Numbered from the stretch's first letter, positions 27,668 through 36,365 are shown. The stretch: DNA of 64,000 nucleotides from Aquipseudomonas guryensis (GCF_014164785.1 NZ_JACJFN010000002.1:434001-498000); one strand, 5' to 3'. Numbers and translations are program-made. Notes: generated by a model not told the origin, from the sequence alone.

Positions 27668-28339
27668 ATGATCAAGCCTTGCTGTCTTGCCCTCGGAGTT
27701 ACCCTGGGCATTGTGTTCCCCGCCAGCGCCGCGAGCCTGCTGGTCGACCTGGTGGATGGCCAGGGCCAGCCGCTGGCCAATGCCGTGCTCACCCTGCGTG
27801 GCGCGCCGGGTGCCGCGCCAGGCGAGTCCATCATGGATCAGCGTGACAAGCAGTTTGCCCCCAGCGTGCTGGCTGTGCGCAGCGGCACCTCGGTGAAATT
27901 CCCCAATAGCGACAACATTCGCCATCAGGTCTATTCCTTCTCGCCGGCCAAGCGTTTCGAGCTGCGCCTGTACCAGGGCACGCCCAGCGAGCCGGTGCTG
28001 TTCGATAAGCCGGGGGTGGTGGTGCTTGGCTGCAATATCCATGACTGGATGCTCGGCTACGTGTATGTCACCGACGATCCCTGGTTTGCCGTCAGCGACG
28101 AGCAGGGCCGGCTGAAGATCGACGGTCTGCCGGCCGGCAGTTACCAGGCCAGCCTGTGGCATCCGCAAAGCCCGAACATGTTGCCGGTTGCTGCGGGTGA
28201 ACTGCAGGTTGTCGAACCCAGCCTGCAACAGCGCTTTACCCTGCAGCTCTCGGGTCCGGTGCAGGCAGTGCCTGCCGCGCCGGCGCCAAGTTCCTTTGGT
28301 GATGCATTCAAGAAGGCCACGCGTGAAGTTCAGCCATAG
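27668..28339 (+). CDS. Periplasmic cupredoxin-like protein (methylamine-utilisation-type)
   Basis: This 223-residue exported protein has a signal peptide ending ASA|AS. An N-terminal beta domain (LLVDLVDGQGQPLANAVLTL, carboxypeptidase-regulatory-like) leads into a cupredoxin-like segment. Candidate type-1 copper ligands are His86 (NIRHQVYSF), Cys122, His125 and Met128 (LGCNIHDWM). The His-x2-Met spacing is shorter than in plastocyanin. The tail is Ala/Pro-rich. It overlaps the next gene by 17 bases and heads a four-gene unit. A redox or copper-sensing partner for the following membrane protein is inferred. Confidence 0.85.
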   Translation: MIKPCCLALGVTLGIVFPASAASLLVDLVDGQGQPLANAVLTLRGAPGAAPGESIMDQRDKQFAPSVLAVRSGTSVKFPNSDNIRHQVYSFSPAKRFELRLYQGTPSEPVLFDKPGVVVLGCNIHDWMLGYVYVTDDPWFAVSDEQGRLKIDGLPAGSYQASLWHPQSPNMLPVAAGELQVVEPSLQQRFTLQLSGPVQAVPAAPAPSSFGDAFKKATREVQP

Positions 28340-30671
28340 CTTCCAGGCGCGTATCGCCAGCGTCCTGATCCTGCTGTTGCTGGTAGTGATCGGGGCCCTG
28401 TATTTTTCGGTCAAGGCCGCCACCGGTGTAGCCGTGCAGAACCAGTTGCGCGAGGAACTGGGCGTCGGTGGCCGGGTCTTCGAGCAATTGCTCGAAGTGC
28501 GTGGCCGTCAGTTGCACGATGCGGTGCGTGTGCTGGCGGCGGATTTCGGCTTCAAGGATGCGGTAGCCAGTGGCGATGCCGATACCATCCGCTCCGCCTT
28601 GGGCAACCATGGTGCGCGGATCAATGCCGGGGTGGTGATGCTGCTAGGGCTGGATGGCAGCCTGCAGGTCAGCACCGCCGAACAGATCGGCAGCGACTCG
28701 GTGAGTCGCCTGGCCGGGCAGATGCAGGACCCTGCCGGCAGCGGCCCGCAGGTATTCCTGCTGCCCATCGATGGTGAAGTATTCCTGCTGGTCGAGGCCA
28801 TCGTCAGTGCGCCATTACCCATCGCCCGGGTGGTGATGGGCTTTCATGTCGACGAGGCCTTCGCCAACGAATTGCGCGAGCTGACTCACCTGGAGCTGAC
28901 CCTGGTATCGATCGAGCAGGGCAAGCCGGCGGGCTGGATCAGCACCTTGCCGGCCGCCCTGCACGGCGGCCTGCGCGCGGAGATCATGCAGTACAACCTC
29001 GATAGCGGCAGCCGTTTGCTGGAGCAGGATGGCCAGCGCTATCTCGGTGAGTGGCGCACCCTTGCCAGCGGCCCGAACTACAAGGTGCTGGCGCTGTTAC
29101 ACAAGTCGTTGGATCAGGCCGAGGCGGCCTTTGCGCCACTCGATCAGGACATTCTGCTGATCGCCCTGGCGGCCCTGTTCGCCTCGTTGCTGGGCGCTCT
29201 GTTGCTGGCGCGCAACCTATCGCAGCCGGTACGCCAGCTGGCGCGGGTGGCCGAACGCATCGGCCAGGGCGACTACCAGACGCCCATCACCCTGCAGCGC
29301 CGTGATGAGCTGGGCAGCCTGGCGCAGACCTTCCAGAGCATGCAGGAGGGCATTGCCGAGCGTGAACGGCAACTGGCGCACAACGCCCTGCACGATGCCC
29401 TGACCGGATTGCCCAACCGCACCCTGGCCGTCGAGCGCCTGGGCAGTGCGATTACCGCAGGGCGACCAACCGCCTTGCTCTACCTGAGCGTGAGCAACTT
29501 CCGCAGCATTCTGGAAAGCAGCGGTGCGGATGGCGTCGATCTGGCCCTGCAGCAGCTCGCCCGGCGCCTGCAGGCGACCCTGCGTCCTGGCGACAGCCTG
29601 GCGCGCCTGGTGGCGGATGAAATGCTGCTGTTGCTGGAGCACTGTGACAGCGATAGCGCTATCGCCGCCGCCGACAAACTGCAGCAGTTGCTGATCAAGC
29701 CCATGCACATTGGCAACCTGGTCATCAGCCTGGATTGCTGCATCGGCATTGCCGTTTATCCGGTGCATGGCACAACCCCGGATGAGCTGCTGCGCCGAGC
29801 CGCCATTGCTATGCAGGATGCCGCGCACCTGCCGGGCCGCCTGCAGGTTTACCAGCAGGGCCGCGACGATGCCCATCAGCGGCAGATCAGCCTGATCCGT
29901 GATCTGCGCCATGCGGCGAGCAATGCGGAATTGCTGCTGTATTACCAGCCCAAGCTGGATATCCGTGCCGGCCAGGTGCACGAGGCCGAGGCCCTGCTGC
30001 GCTGGAATCATCCGCAGTACGGCATGGTTTCACCGGGCGAATTCATCCCCCTGGCCGAGCGCACCGGCAGCATCCAGATTCTCACCGCCTGGGTGATCGA
30101 AGAAGTGGTGCGCCAGCTGCATGAGTGGAACAGCCGCGGTTTGCATATGCAGGTGTCGTTGAATATCTCTGCCGAAGACCTGGGTAGTCTGCAACTCGCC
30201 GAGCGCGTCGCGGCGCTGTTGGCCGGCCAGGCGGTGGCGGCCGAGCAACTGGTGTTCGAGATCACCGAGAGTGCGGTGATGCAGGACCCCGAACGCGCCC
30301 TGGAGGTGCTGCACAGCCTGCGCAACTGCGGCATTCACCTGTCAGTGGATGACTTCGGCACCGGCTATTCCTCGCTGGCCCAGCTCAAGCGCATGCCGGT
30401 GCAGGAGCTGAAGATCGACCAATCGTTCATCCGCGAGCTGGATGAGCAGAGTGATGACGCGGTGATCGTCCGTTCGACCATCGACATGAGTCACAGCCTC
30501 GGCCTCAAGGTGGTGGCCGAGGGAGTCGAATTCCAGCGCAATCTCGATCTGCTGCGGCTGTGGAACTGCGACACCGCCCAGGGCTACCTGATTAGCCGGC
30601 CGCTGCCGGCCCAGGCCTTCGAACAGTGGATGCAGCAGTGGCAACCATCGACTCTGGCTGGAGCACATTGA
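28323..30671 (+). CDS. Membrane-bound c-di-GMP phosphodiesterase (sensor, HAMP, degenerate GGDEF, EAL)
   Basis: This 782-residue protein starts at a GTG inside the 3' end of the cupredoxin gene (VKFSHSFQARIAS). Domains: TM1 (about 9-31), a periplasmic double-Cache-like sensor (about 32-275), TM2 (about 280-300), HAMP, GGDEF and EAL. The GGDEF motif is replaced by VADEM (430-434), so cyclase activity is not expected. The EAL domain looks active: E556-A-L, D676-D677 in DDFGTGYSS, K697/D699 in KIDQSF, and E733/E736 in EGVE. The operon context points to periplasmic redox, copper or gas input controlling c-di-GMP hydrolysis (inference). Confidence 0.92.
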   Translation: MKFSHSFQARIASVLILLLLVVIGALYFSVKAATGVAVQNQLREELGVGGRVFEQLLEVRGRQLHDAVRVLAADFGFKDAVASGDADTIRSALGNHGARINAGVVMLLGLDGSLQVSTAEQIGSDSVSRLAGQMQDPAGSGPQVFLLPIDGEVFLLVEAIVSAPLPIARVVMGFHVDEAFANELRELTHLELTLVSIEQGKPAGWISTLPAALHGGLRAEIMQYNLDSGSRLLEQDGQRYLGEWRTLASGPNYKVLALLHKSLDQAEAAFAPLDQDILLIALAALFASLLGALLLARNLSQPVRQLARVAERIGQGDYQTPITLQRRDELGSLAQTFQSMQEGIAERERQLAHNALHDALTGLPNRTLAVERLGSAITAGRPTALLYLSVSNFRSILESSGADGVDLALQQLARRLQATLRPGDSLARLVADEMLLLLEHCDSDSAIAAADKLQQLLIKPMHIGNLVISLDCCIGIAVYPVHGTTPDELLRRAAIAMQDAAHLPGRLQVYQQGRDDAHQRQISLIRDLRHAASNAELLLYYQPKLDIRAGQVHEAEALLRWNHPQYGMVSPGEFIPLAERTGSIQILTAWVIEEVVRQLHEWNSRGLHMQVSLNISAEDLGSLQLAERVAALLAGQAVAAEQLVFEITESAVMQDPERALEVLHSLRNCGIHLSVDDFGTGYSSLAQLKRMPVQELKIDQSFIRELDEQSDDAVIVRSTIDMSHSLGLKVVAEGVEFQRNLDLLRLWNCDTAQGYLISRPLPAQAFEQWMQQWQPSTLAGAH

Positions 30672-30673
30672 AC

Positions 30674-31531
30674 ATGGGCAAGCCCCTCGCGTTGATCCTC
30701 CTCGGGCTGCTATGCCCTGGCCTGGTTCTGGCCGAGCAGGGGCGCCTGTTGGCCACTGGTGGTGCGAGCAGCATCGAAGGCGCTGCCGGTGGCGGTATCA
30801 CGCCCTGGGCTGTGCTGTCTGGTTATGGCGAGCAGGGCGAGTGGGGCGCCAGCGCCTTCGCCACCCGCGTCGAGACTGGCGATTACCGCCTGGATGTGTC
30901 CGGTATGGCGGCGTCCTACGGCAATCGTGTGGAGCTGTCCTACGCGCGCCAGCGTTTCGACCTCGGCACCCTGGCCCGCGACCTCAGCCTGCCGGACAAC
31001 AGCCTCAGCCAGGACATTCTCGGTCTCAAGGTGCGCCTGTTCGGCGACCTGATCTACGACCAGCTGCCGCAGGTGTCCCTGGGCATCCAGCACAAGCGGC
31101 AGAAAGATTTTCTGGTGCCGAGCCTGATCGGCGCCCAGCGTGACGAAGACACCGAGGCCTACATCGCCGCCAGCCGCCTGCTGCTCGGTGGCGCGTTCGG
31201 CTACAACCTGCTGCTCAACGGTAACCTGCGCTACAGCCGGGCTAACGAGCTGGGCCTGCTGGGCTTCGGTGGTGATCGCCGCGACCAGCACTCAGTGCTC
31301 AAGGAAGGCTCCGTGGCCGTACTGTTCAACCCGCGCTGGGCGCTGGGCGTTGAGTACCGCGAGAAGCCGGACAACCTGTCCTTCGCCGGCGAGAACGACT
31401 GGTCCGATGTGTTCATCGGCTACTTCCCCAACAAGCATCTGGCTGTGGTGCTGGCCTATGCGCGCCTGGGTGAAATCGCTGGGCTGGACAATCAAGACGG
31501 CGCCTATCTGTCCATCCAGGGGAGCTTCTGA
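30674..31531 (+). CDS. DUF3034 family outer-membrane-type protein
   Basis: This 285-residue exported protein has the signal peptide MGKPLALILLGLLCPGLVLA. The mature part begins EQGRLLATGGASSIEGAAGGGITPW, the opening I associate with DUF3034, followed by many amphipathic strands with aromatic girdles. It ends in ..LSIQGSF, a C-terminal Phe as in outer-membrane barrels. The function is unknown. It starts 2 bases after the phosphodiesterase stop and ends 2 bases before the globin gene, so it is translationally linked to both. Confidence 0.8.
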   Translation: MGKPLALILLGLLCPGLVLAEQGRLLATGGASSIEGAAGGGITPWAVLSGYGEQGEWGASAFATRVETGDYRLDVSGMAASYGNRVELSYARQRFDLGTLARDLSLPDNSLSQDILGLKVRLFGDLIYDQLPQVSLGIQHKRQKDFLVPSLIGAQRDEDTEAYIAASRLLLGGAFGYNLLLNGNLRYSRANELGLLGFGGDRRDQHSVLKEGSVAVLFNPRWALGVEYREKPDNLSFAGENDWSDVFIGYFPNKHLAVVLAYARLGEIAGLDNQDGAYLSIQGSF

Positions 31532-31533
31532 GC

Positions 31534-31953
31534 ATGCGCATTCTCCTCGCTGTGCTGTGCCTGACCCTGGCCGCCTGCGCCAGCCAGCCGCCCAGGGATG
31601 ACAGCCTCTACCGCAGCCTCGGCGAGCAAGCCGGGATCACCCGTATCGTCGAAGGCATGCTGCTCAACTCGGCGCGCAACCCGCGCATCGCCCACTACTT
31701 CCGCGACATCGACATCGAGCGCCTGCGCGACAAGCTGGTCGAACAGGTCTGCGTCGAGGCCGGCGGTCCCTGCGAATACACTGGCGACAGCATGGAAGAG
31801 AGCCACAAGGGCCTGAATATCGACCGGGGCGACTTCAATGCCCTGGTCGAAGACCTGATCGATGCGATGGACGCCGAGGGCATTCCGGTCGCCGCACAAA
31901 ATCGCCTGCTGGCGCGCCTGGCGCCAATGCGTGGGCAGATCATCGAACGTTAG
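31534..31953 (+). CDS. Lipoprotein group 1 truncated haemoglobin
   Basis: This 139-residue protein has a lipoprotein signal (MRILLAVLCLTLAAC, lipidated Cys15). A trHbN-type fold follows: SLYRSLGEQAGITRIVEGML, HYFRDIDIERLRDKLVEQVC and GDSMEESHKGLNI, in which His91 is the predicted proximal haem ligand. The residue aligned with the B10 Tyr of M. tuberculosis trHbN is Leu (EGMLLNS), so ligand stabilisation should differ. Cys73 and Cys80 could form a disulfide. The envelope location is unusual for a globin. Last gene of the four-gene unit. Confidence 0.82.
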   Translation: MRILLAVLCLTLAACASQPPRDDSLYRSLGEQAGITRIVEGMLLNSARNPRIAHYFRDIDIERLRDKLVEQVCVEAGGPCEYTGDSMEESHKGLNIDRGDFNALVEDLIDAMDAEGIPVAAQNRLLARLAPMRGQIIER

Positions 31954-32138
31954 GTCATCCTCGGGTGACTGCTGGCAACCTGGGCGCGATAGATGGCACC
32001 CGTTCAGCTCGCCAACTCCTTCACATCCACGCACTGCATTAGCGCGACCGGCGCAGGCTTTGGCGTATTCTGCGCAGCTGCGATTGGCACGCTGCTGCTG
32101 GTCGCCTTTGTATAGACCATTGATTCAGGGAGTGAAAA

Positions 32139-32591
32139 ATGAAGTACAAGAGCCTGCTGGTAGGTCTTTTCAGTGCTGTGGTTCTCGTCGGCTGCGGCGA
32201 TAGCGAGCAGACCCTCTCGGAGAAAGCCGGCAAAGCGGTGGGTGAGGGTGTCACCGGTTTTCTCTCCGGCGTAGGCAGTGGTATCGACCAGAGCATGGTG
32301 GTCGAGACTGAGCTTGGCGCAGGCGCGAGCAAGGCCGGTCTGGTCAAGACCACCGCCAAGTCCAACGGTATGGCCGACGCGCAAAAGAGCTTCAGCGTCT
32401 ATCTGGTGGCCAACGAGCCATTCAAAGGTACTCTGCTGGCCAAGGCGTATGACAAGGATGGCCAGGAAATCGGCCGGGCGAAGAGTGAAGTCGACCTGCA
32501 GAAGGACGATGCCGACTACATCATTTTCGCCTTCAACGAGCGCATGGACAGCCAGTTGGTACACAAGTACCTGGTTGACACTGTGCAGTAA
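32139..32591 (+). CDS. Lipoprotein of unknown function
   Basis: This 150-residue protein has a lipobox (VVLVGC, Cys19 followed by Gly-Asp). The first mature part is Gly/Ser-rich and helical (SEKAGKAVGEGVTGFLSGVGSGID). The rest looks like a small beta-sandwich with charged strands (GTLLAKAYDKDGQEIGRAKSEVDLQKDDADY). The Asp after Cys+1 does not decide sorting in pseudomonads. It is monocistronic with its own hairpin terminator. No function assigned. Confidence 0.8.
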   Translation: MKYKSLLVGLFSAVVLVGCGDSEQTLSEKAGKAVGEGVTGFLSGVGSGIDQSMVVETELGAGASKAGLVKTTAKSNGMADAQKSFSVYLVANEPFKGTLLAKAYDKDGQEIGRAKSEVDLQKDDADYIIFAFNERMDSQLVHKYLVDTVQ

Positions 32592-32609
32592 GCCTTGCTC
32601 CACCCTCCA

Positions 32610-32633
32610 CGCGCCGGCACCTTTGCCGGCGCG
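32610..32633 (+). terminator. Hairpin downstream of the lipoprotein gene
   Basis: CGCGCCGGCA / TGCCGGCGCG is a 10-base stem with a CCTT loop. The following CTGGTTTC is only weakly T-rich. Confidence 0.65.
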
Positions 32634-33031
32634 CTGGTTTCAAACGTGTGTATGGATAAAGTTCCCTGCCTCGGAGTTTTCCGCAAAAACTCCGGAGTTT
32701 TCTGCAAGAAGCTGTCACCTCCCAGTCACTAGAGTCCTGCATCCCACCAAGCCGCGTCGCAACCCGGTTGTTCGCGGCGTGTTTGCTCTCCCGGCCAGGT
32801 TGCAACCTGTTTTCGCCGGCGCGAGCTAAAGTTGAGTAGAGACGTAGGTTGATTGGCTCTCACCCGGATGACCGAGAGCAGCATGGCAGCGCGGATGGCG
32901 CCACCCCATTCATGACCCGTTCCTGCATAGGGGCGGGTTGTTCAGCGGCCCGCCACAAGCGGGCGTAATGCCAACCAGGCTGCGGACGATTCGCCGCAGC
33001 GTCATAACAACAAACGAGAGGGCATCCTCCC
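32634..33031. promoter_or_regulatory. Intergenic region upstream of putP with repeated GGAGTTTTC motif
   Basis: These 398 bases hold no convincing gene. GGAGTTTTCCGC (32673-32684) is repeated as GGAGTTTTCTGC (32694-32705), 21 bases on. Between them AAAACTCC makes an inverted repeat with the first copy. This may be an operator cluster or a weak hairpin. The remainder presumably contains the putP promoter and leader. An AGAGGGCATCCTCCC sequence precedes the putP ATG. Confidence 0.4.
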
Positions 33032-34522
33032 ATGACCGCTAGCACCCCCATGCTGATCACTTTCGTGGTGTACATCGCCGCGATGGTTCTGATCGGGCTA
33101 TTCGCCTACCTGCGTACCAAGAACCTGTCCGACTACATTCTCGGCGGTCGCAGCCTCGGTAGTTTTGTTACCGCGCTGTCCGCTGGTGCCTCCGACATGA
33201 GCGGCTGGCTGCTGATGGGCTTGCCGGGTGCGGTGTACATGTCCGGCCTGTCCGAAGGCTGGATCGCCATCGGCCTGATCGTCGGTGCCTACCTGAACTG
33301 GCTGCTTGTCGCCGGCCGTCTGCGTGTGCAGACCGAGCACAACGGCAACGCCCTGACCCTGCCGGACTACTTCACCAACCGCTTTGAAGACAACAGCCGC
33401 ATCCTGCGCATCTTCTCTGCCCTGGTGATCCTGGTGTTCTTCACCATCTACTGCGCCTCGGGCGTGGTGGCCGGTGCGCGCCTGTTCGAAAGCACCTTCG
33501 GCATGAGCTACGAAACCGCCCTGTGGGCCGGTGCCGCCGCAACCATCGCCTACACCTTCATCGGGGGTTTCCTCGCGGTGAGCTGGACCGACACCGTGCA
33601 GGCCACCCTGATGATCTTCGCCCTGATCCTCGCTCCAGTGATGGTGCTGGTGGCTACTGGCGGCATGGACAGCACCTTCGCTGCCATCGAGCTGAAGGAC
33701 GCCACCAACTTCGACATGCTCAAAGGCGCTACTTTCATCGGCGTGATCTCGCTGATGGCCTGGGGTCTGGGCTACTTCGGTCAGCCGCACATCCTGGCGC
33801 GCTTCATGGCGGCTGACTCGGTCAAGTCGATCCCGGCTGCCCGTCGCATCTCCATGACCTGGATGATTCTCTGCCTCGGCGGCGCCGTAGCGGTAGGCTT
33901 CTTCGGTATCGCCTACTTCTCCGCTAACCCGGACCTTGCTGGCCCGGTTACCGAGAACCCGGAGCGCGTATTCATCGAGCTGTCCAAGCTGCTGTTCAAC
34001 CCGTGGATCGCTGGTGTGCTGCTGTCGGCCATCCTCGCCGCCGTAATGTCCACCCTGAGCTGCCAGCTGCTGGTGTGCTCCAGCGCCCTGACCGAAGACT
34101 TCTACAAGGCCTTCCTGCGCAAAGGCGCCAGCCAGAACGAACTGGTCTGGGTCGGCCGTGCCATGGTGCTGCTGGTTGCGGTGATCGCCATTGCCCTGGC
34201 CTCCAACCCGGAAAACCGTGTGCTGGGCCTGGTCTCCTACGCCTGGGCCGGCTTCGGTGCCGCCTTCGGTCCGGTGGTGATCCTCTCCGTGATGTGGAAA
34301 GGCATGACCCGAAACGGCGCCCTGGCCGGCATGATCGTCGGTGCGGTGACCGTGGTGGTGTGGAAGAACTGGATCGGTCTGGGCCTGTACGAAATCATCC
34401 CGGGCTTCATCCTCGCCACCCTGGCCATTCTGCTGTTCAGCCGCATCGGCAACGGCGCGTCGAAAACCATGCAACAGCGTTTCGACATGGCCGAGAAGGA
34501 ATACCAGGACGCCCATATCTGA
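33032..34522 (+). CDS. putP: Sodium/proline symporter
   Basis: This 496-residue SSS-family transporter has 13 predicted TM helices. Typical PutP sequences are present: YILGGRSLGSFVTALSAGASDMSGWLLMGLPGAVY (TM2-TM3), GWIAIGLIVGAYLNWL, and ILAAVMSTLSCQLLVCSSALTEDFYKAF in TM9 (Na+/proline site). It imports proline with Na+ for carbon and nitrogen supply or osmoprotection. putA is not adjacent. It is monocistronic with a terminator at 34624-34657. Confidence 0.96.
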   Translation: MTASTPMLITFVVYIAAMVLIGLFAYLRTKNLSDYILGGRSLGSFVTALSAGASDMSGWLLMGLPGAVYMSGLSEGWIAIGLIVGAYLNWLLVAGRLRVQTEHNGNALTLPDYFTNRFEDNSRILRIFSALVILVFFTIYCASGVVAGARLFESTFGMSYETALWAGAAATIAYTFIGGFLAVSWTDTVQATLMIFALILAPVMVLVATGGMDSTFAAIELKDATNFDMLKGATFIGVISLMAWGLGYFGQPHILARFMAADSVKSIPAARRISMTWMILCLGGAVAVGFFGIAYFSANPDLAGPVTENPERVFIELSKLLFNPWIAGVLLSAILAAVMSTLSCQLLVCSSALTEDFYKAFLRKGASQNELVWVGRAMVLLVAVIAIALASNPENRVLGLVSYAWAGFGAAFGPVVILSVMWKGMTRNGALAGMIVGAVTVVVWKNWIGLGLYEIIPGFILATLAILLFSRIGNGASKTMQQRFDMAEKEYQDAHI

Positions 34523-34571
34523 TACCCCCAGGCGTGGCTGGCCGGTCGTCCAGTCGCGTCTTCGCTTCGCC

Positions 34572-34588
34572 TCAGGTCCAGGACCTGA
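34572..34588. repeat. Perfect 17-base palindrome after putP
   Basis: TCAGGTCC-A-GGACCTGA lies about 50 bases after the putP stop and before the T-tailed terminator. It could be a small mRNA 3' hairpin or a protein-binding site. Confidence 0.4.
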
Positions 34589-34623
34589 CGGCGGGGCACC
34601 ACGCACGACCCGATAGTGCTTTG

Positions 34624-34657
34624 CGGCCCACGTCTCCCGGCGTTGGGCCGTTTTTTT
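34624..34657 (+). terminator. Intrinsic terminator of putP
   Basis: CGGCCCA / TGGGCCG, with a further CG/CG pair inside, is followed by T7. Confidence 0.8.
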
Positions 34658-34835
34658 GCCTGCGATAAATGCACGCCACTTCCCTTGGGCACGGCTGCTG
34701 CCGCGATGCCGTGCCGCACGCCGGGTCGCCCATCCTAGCCAAAGTCGCTTTCGCTAAAGGGAGCAAAGCCTCGGCAATCTGCCTTGCCATGCCTGCCTCT
34801 GATTGGGGCGTGACCTGTTTTGGGGCTTGGATTAA

Positions 34836-34852
34836 CGCGCCGACATGGTGCG
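34836..34852. promoter_or_regulatory. Candidate NtrC-type enhancer site
   Basis: CGCGCC-GACAT-GGTGCG resembles the NtrC dyad TGCACC-N5-GGTGCA (one arm mismatch within the palindrome, and the outermost bases differ). It lies about 50 bases upstream of a -24/-12 promoter, within the usual enhancer range. This is a suggestion only. Confidence 0.35.
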
Positions 34853-34903
34853 TGACCCTTCGGTCTGATATTCAAGTTGTTGAATTTAATCAATAAAATC
34901 CTA

Positions 34904-34919
34904 TGGCACGGCCCTTGCG
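34904..34919 (+). promoter_or_regulatory. Sigma-54 (RpoN) promoter
   Basis: TGGCACGGCCCTTGCG matches the -24/-12 consensus TGGCAC-N5-TTGC exactly. The expected transcription start is about 34930, leaving a short leader with AAGGAG 6 bases before the ATG at 34954. It is the only convincing -24/-12 element I found in the window. Confidence 0.85.
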
Positions 34920-34953
34920 ATGGTTCTCACGACCAGGTGGCAAGGAGTACGGC

Positions 34954-36363
34954 ATGGTCCGCACCTTTTTTGATGAAATGTATGAAGCGAGCAGCATCGT
35001 TCGCCCGCACTACCGGGAGTTCGCTCGCTGGTTGGCTGCTACGCCGGAAGAGCTGCTGGCCCAGCGCCGCCGCGAAGCCGACCTGTTGTTCCACCGCGCC
35101 GGTATCACGTTCACTCTCTACGGGGACGAGCAGGGCACTGAGCGCCTGATCCCCTTCGACATCATCCCGCGCAGCATCCCCGCCAGCGAATGGCGCATCG
35201 TCGAGGCCGGCTGCATCCAGCGCGTGCAGGCGCTGAACATGTTCCTCGCCGACCTCTACCACGACCAGCGCATCATCAAGGCCGGCATCATCCCCGCCGA
35301 GCAGGTGCTGGCCAACGAGGGCTACCAACTGGCGATGCAGGGCCTCGACCTGCACCGCGATATCTACGCGCACATCGCCGGGGTCGACCTGGTACGCGAT
35401 GGCGACGGCACCTACTACGTGCTGGAAGACAACCTGCGCACCCCCAGCGGCGTCAGCTACATGCTCGAAGACCGCAAGATGATGATGCGCCTGTTCCCCG
35501 AGCTATTCGCCATGCAGCGCGTGGCACCCATCGACCACTACCCGAGCCTGCTGCTGGAAACCCTGAAAAGCTCCAGTCCGCTGGACAACCCCAATGTGGT
35601 GGTGCTGACCCCTGGGCGCTTCAACAGTGCCTATTTCGAGCACGCCTTCCTCGCCCGCGAGATGGGTGTGGAGCTGGTGGAAGGTGCCGACCTGTTCGTC
35701 CGTGACGACAAGGTGTTCATGCGCACTACCTCCGGCCCGCAGGCGGTGGATGTGATCTACCGCCGCCTGGACGACGCCTTCCTCGACCCGCTGGCCTTCA
35801 ACCCGGATTCCATGCTCGGCGTGGCCGGGCTGCTCTCGTCCTATCGCAGCGGCAATGTGGTACTGGCCAACGCGGTGGGCACCGGGGTGGCGGATGACAA
35901 GTCGATCTACCCCTATGTCACCGACATGATCCGCTTCTACCTGGATGAAGAACCGATCCTGAAGAACGTGCCGACCTGGCAGTGCCGCAAGCCCGAGGAT
36001 CTGTCCCACGTGCTGGCCAACCTGCCCGAACTGGTGGTCAAGGAAACCCAGGGCTCCGGCGGCTACGGCATGCTGGTTGGCCCGGCGGCGAGCAAGGCCG
36101 AGATCGAGGCCTTCCGTGCCCGTCTCAAGGCTAATCCGGCGGCCTACATCGCCCAGCCCACGCTGTGCCTGTCGACCTGCCCAACCTTCGTCGAAAGCGG
36201 CATCGCGCCGCGCCATATCGATCTGCGCCCGTTCGTCCTGTCCGGCCGCGAAACCCGCCTGGTGCCCGGCGGCCTGACCCGCGTGGCGCTGCGCGAAGGC
36301 TCGCTGGTGGTCAACTCGTCGCAAGGCGGCGGGACCAAAGACACCTGGGTGGTCGAGGACTAA
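34954..36363 (+). CDS. Circularly permuted ATP-grasp type 2 protein
   Basis: This 469-residue protein starts at MVRTFFDEMYEASSIVRPHYREF, with AAGGAG 6 bases upstream. An ATG at 34903 would overlap the promoter. Hallmarks of the CP_ATPgrasp family are YYVLEDNLRTPSGVSYMLEDR, VVLTPGRFNSAYFEHAFLAR, VVKETQGSGGYGMLVGP and HIDLRPFVLSG. The family is predicted to form peptide or amide bonds with ATP but has no settled substrate. It is followed by the alpha-E gene after 2 bases. Confidence 0.93.
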   Translation: MVRTFFDEMYEASSIVRPHYREFARWLAATPEELLAQRRREADLLFHRAGITFTLYGDEQGTERLIPFDIIPRSIPASEWRIVEAGCIQRVQALNMFLADLYHDQRIIKAGIIPAEQVLANEGYQLAMQGLDLHRDIYAHIAGVDLVRDGDGTYYVLEDNLRTPSGVSYMLEDRKMMMRLFPELFAMQRVAPIDHYPSLLLETLKSSSPLDNPNVVVLTPGRFNSAYFEHAFLAREMGVELVEGADLFVRDDKVFMRTTSGPQAVDVIYRRLDDAFLDPLAFNPDSMLGVAGLLSSYRSGNVVLANAVGTGVADDKSIYPYVTDMIRFYLDEEPILKNVPTWQCRKPEDLSHVLANLPELVVKETQGSGGYGMLVGPAASKAEIEAFRARLKANPAAYIAQPTLCLSTCPTFVESGIAPRHIDLRPFVLSGRETRLVPGGLTRVALREGSLVVNSSQGGGTKDTWVVED

Positions 36364-36365
36364 TC

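Noticed and set aside
33098-34606. Long minus-strand open frame (502 codons) antisense to putP
   Set aside because: Composition (His/Gly/Gln-rich) and position show an antisense shadow of putP.
34669-34896. Plus-strand frame of 75 codons between putP and the ATP-grasp gene
   Set aside because: No ribosome site, Cys-rich random-looking product, and it overlaps the region that carries the sigma-54 enhancer.
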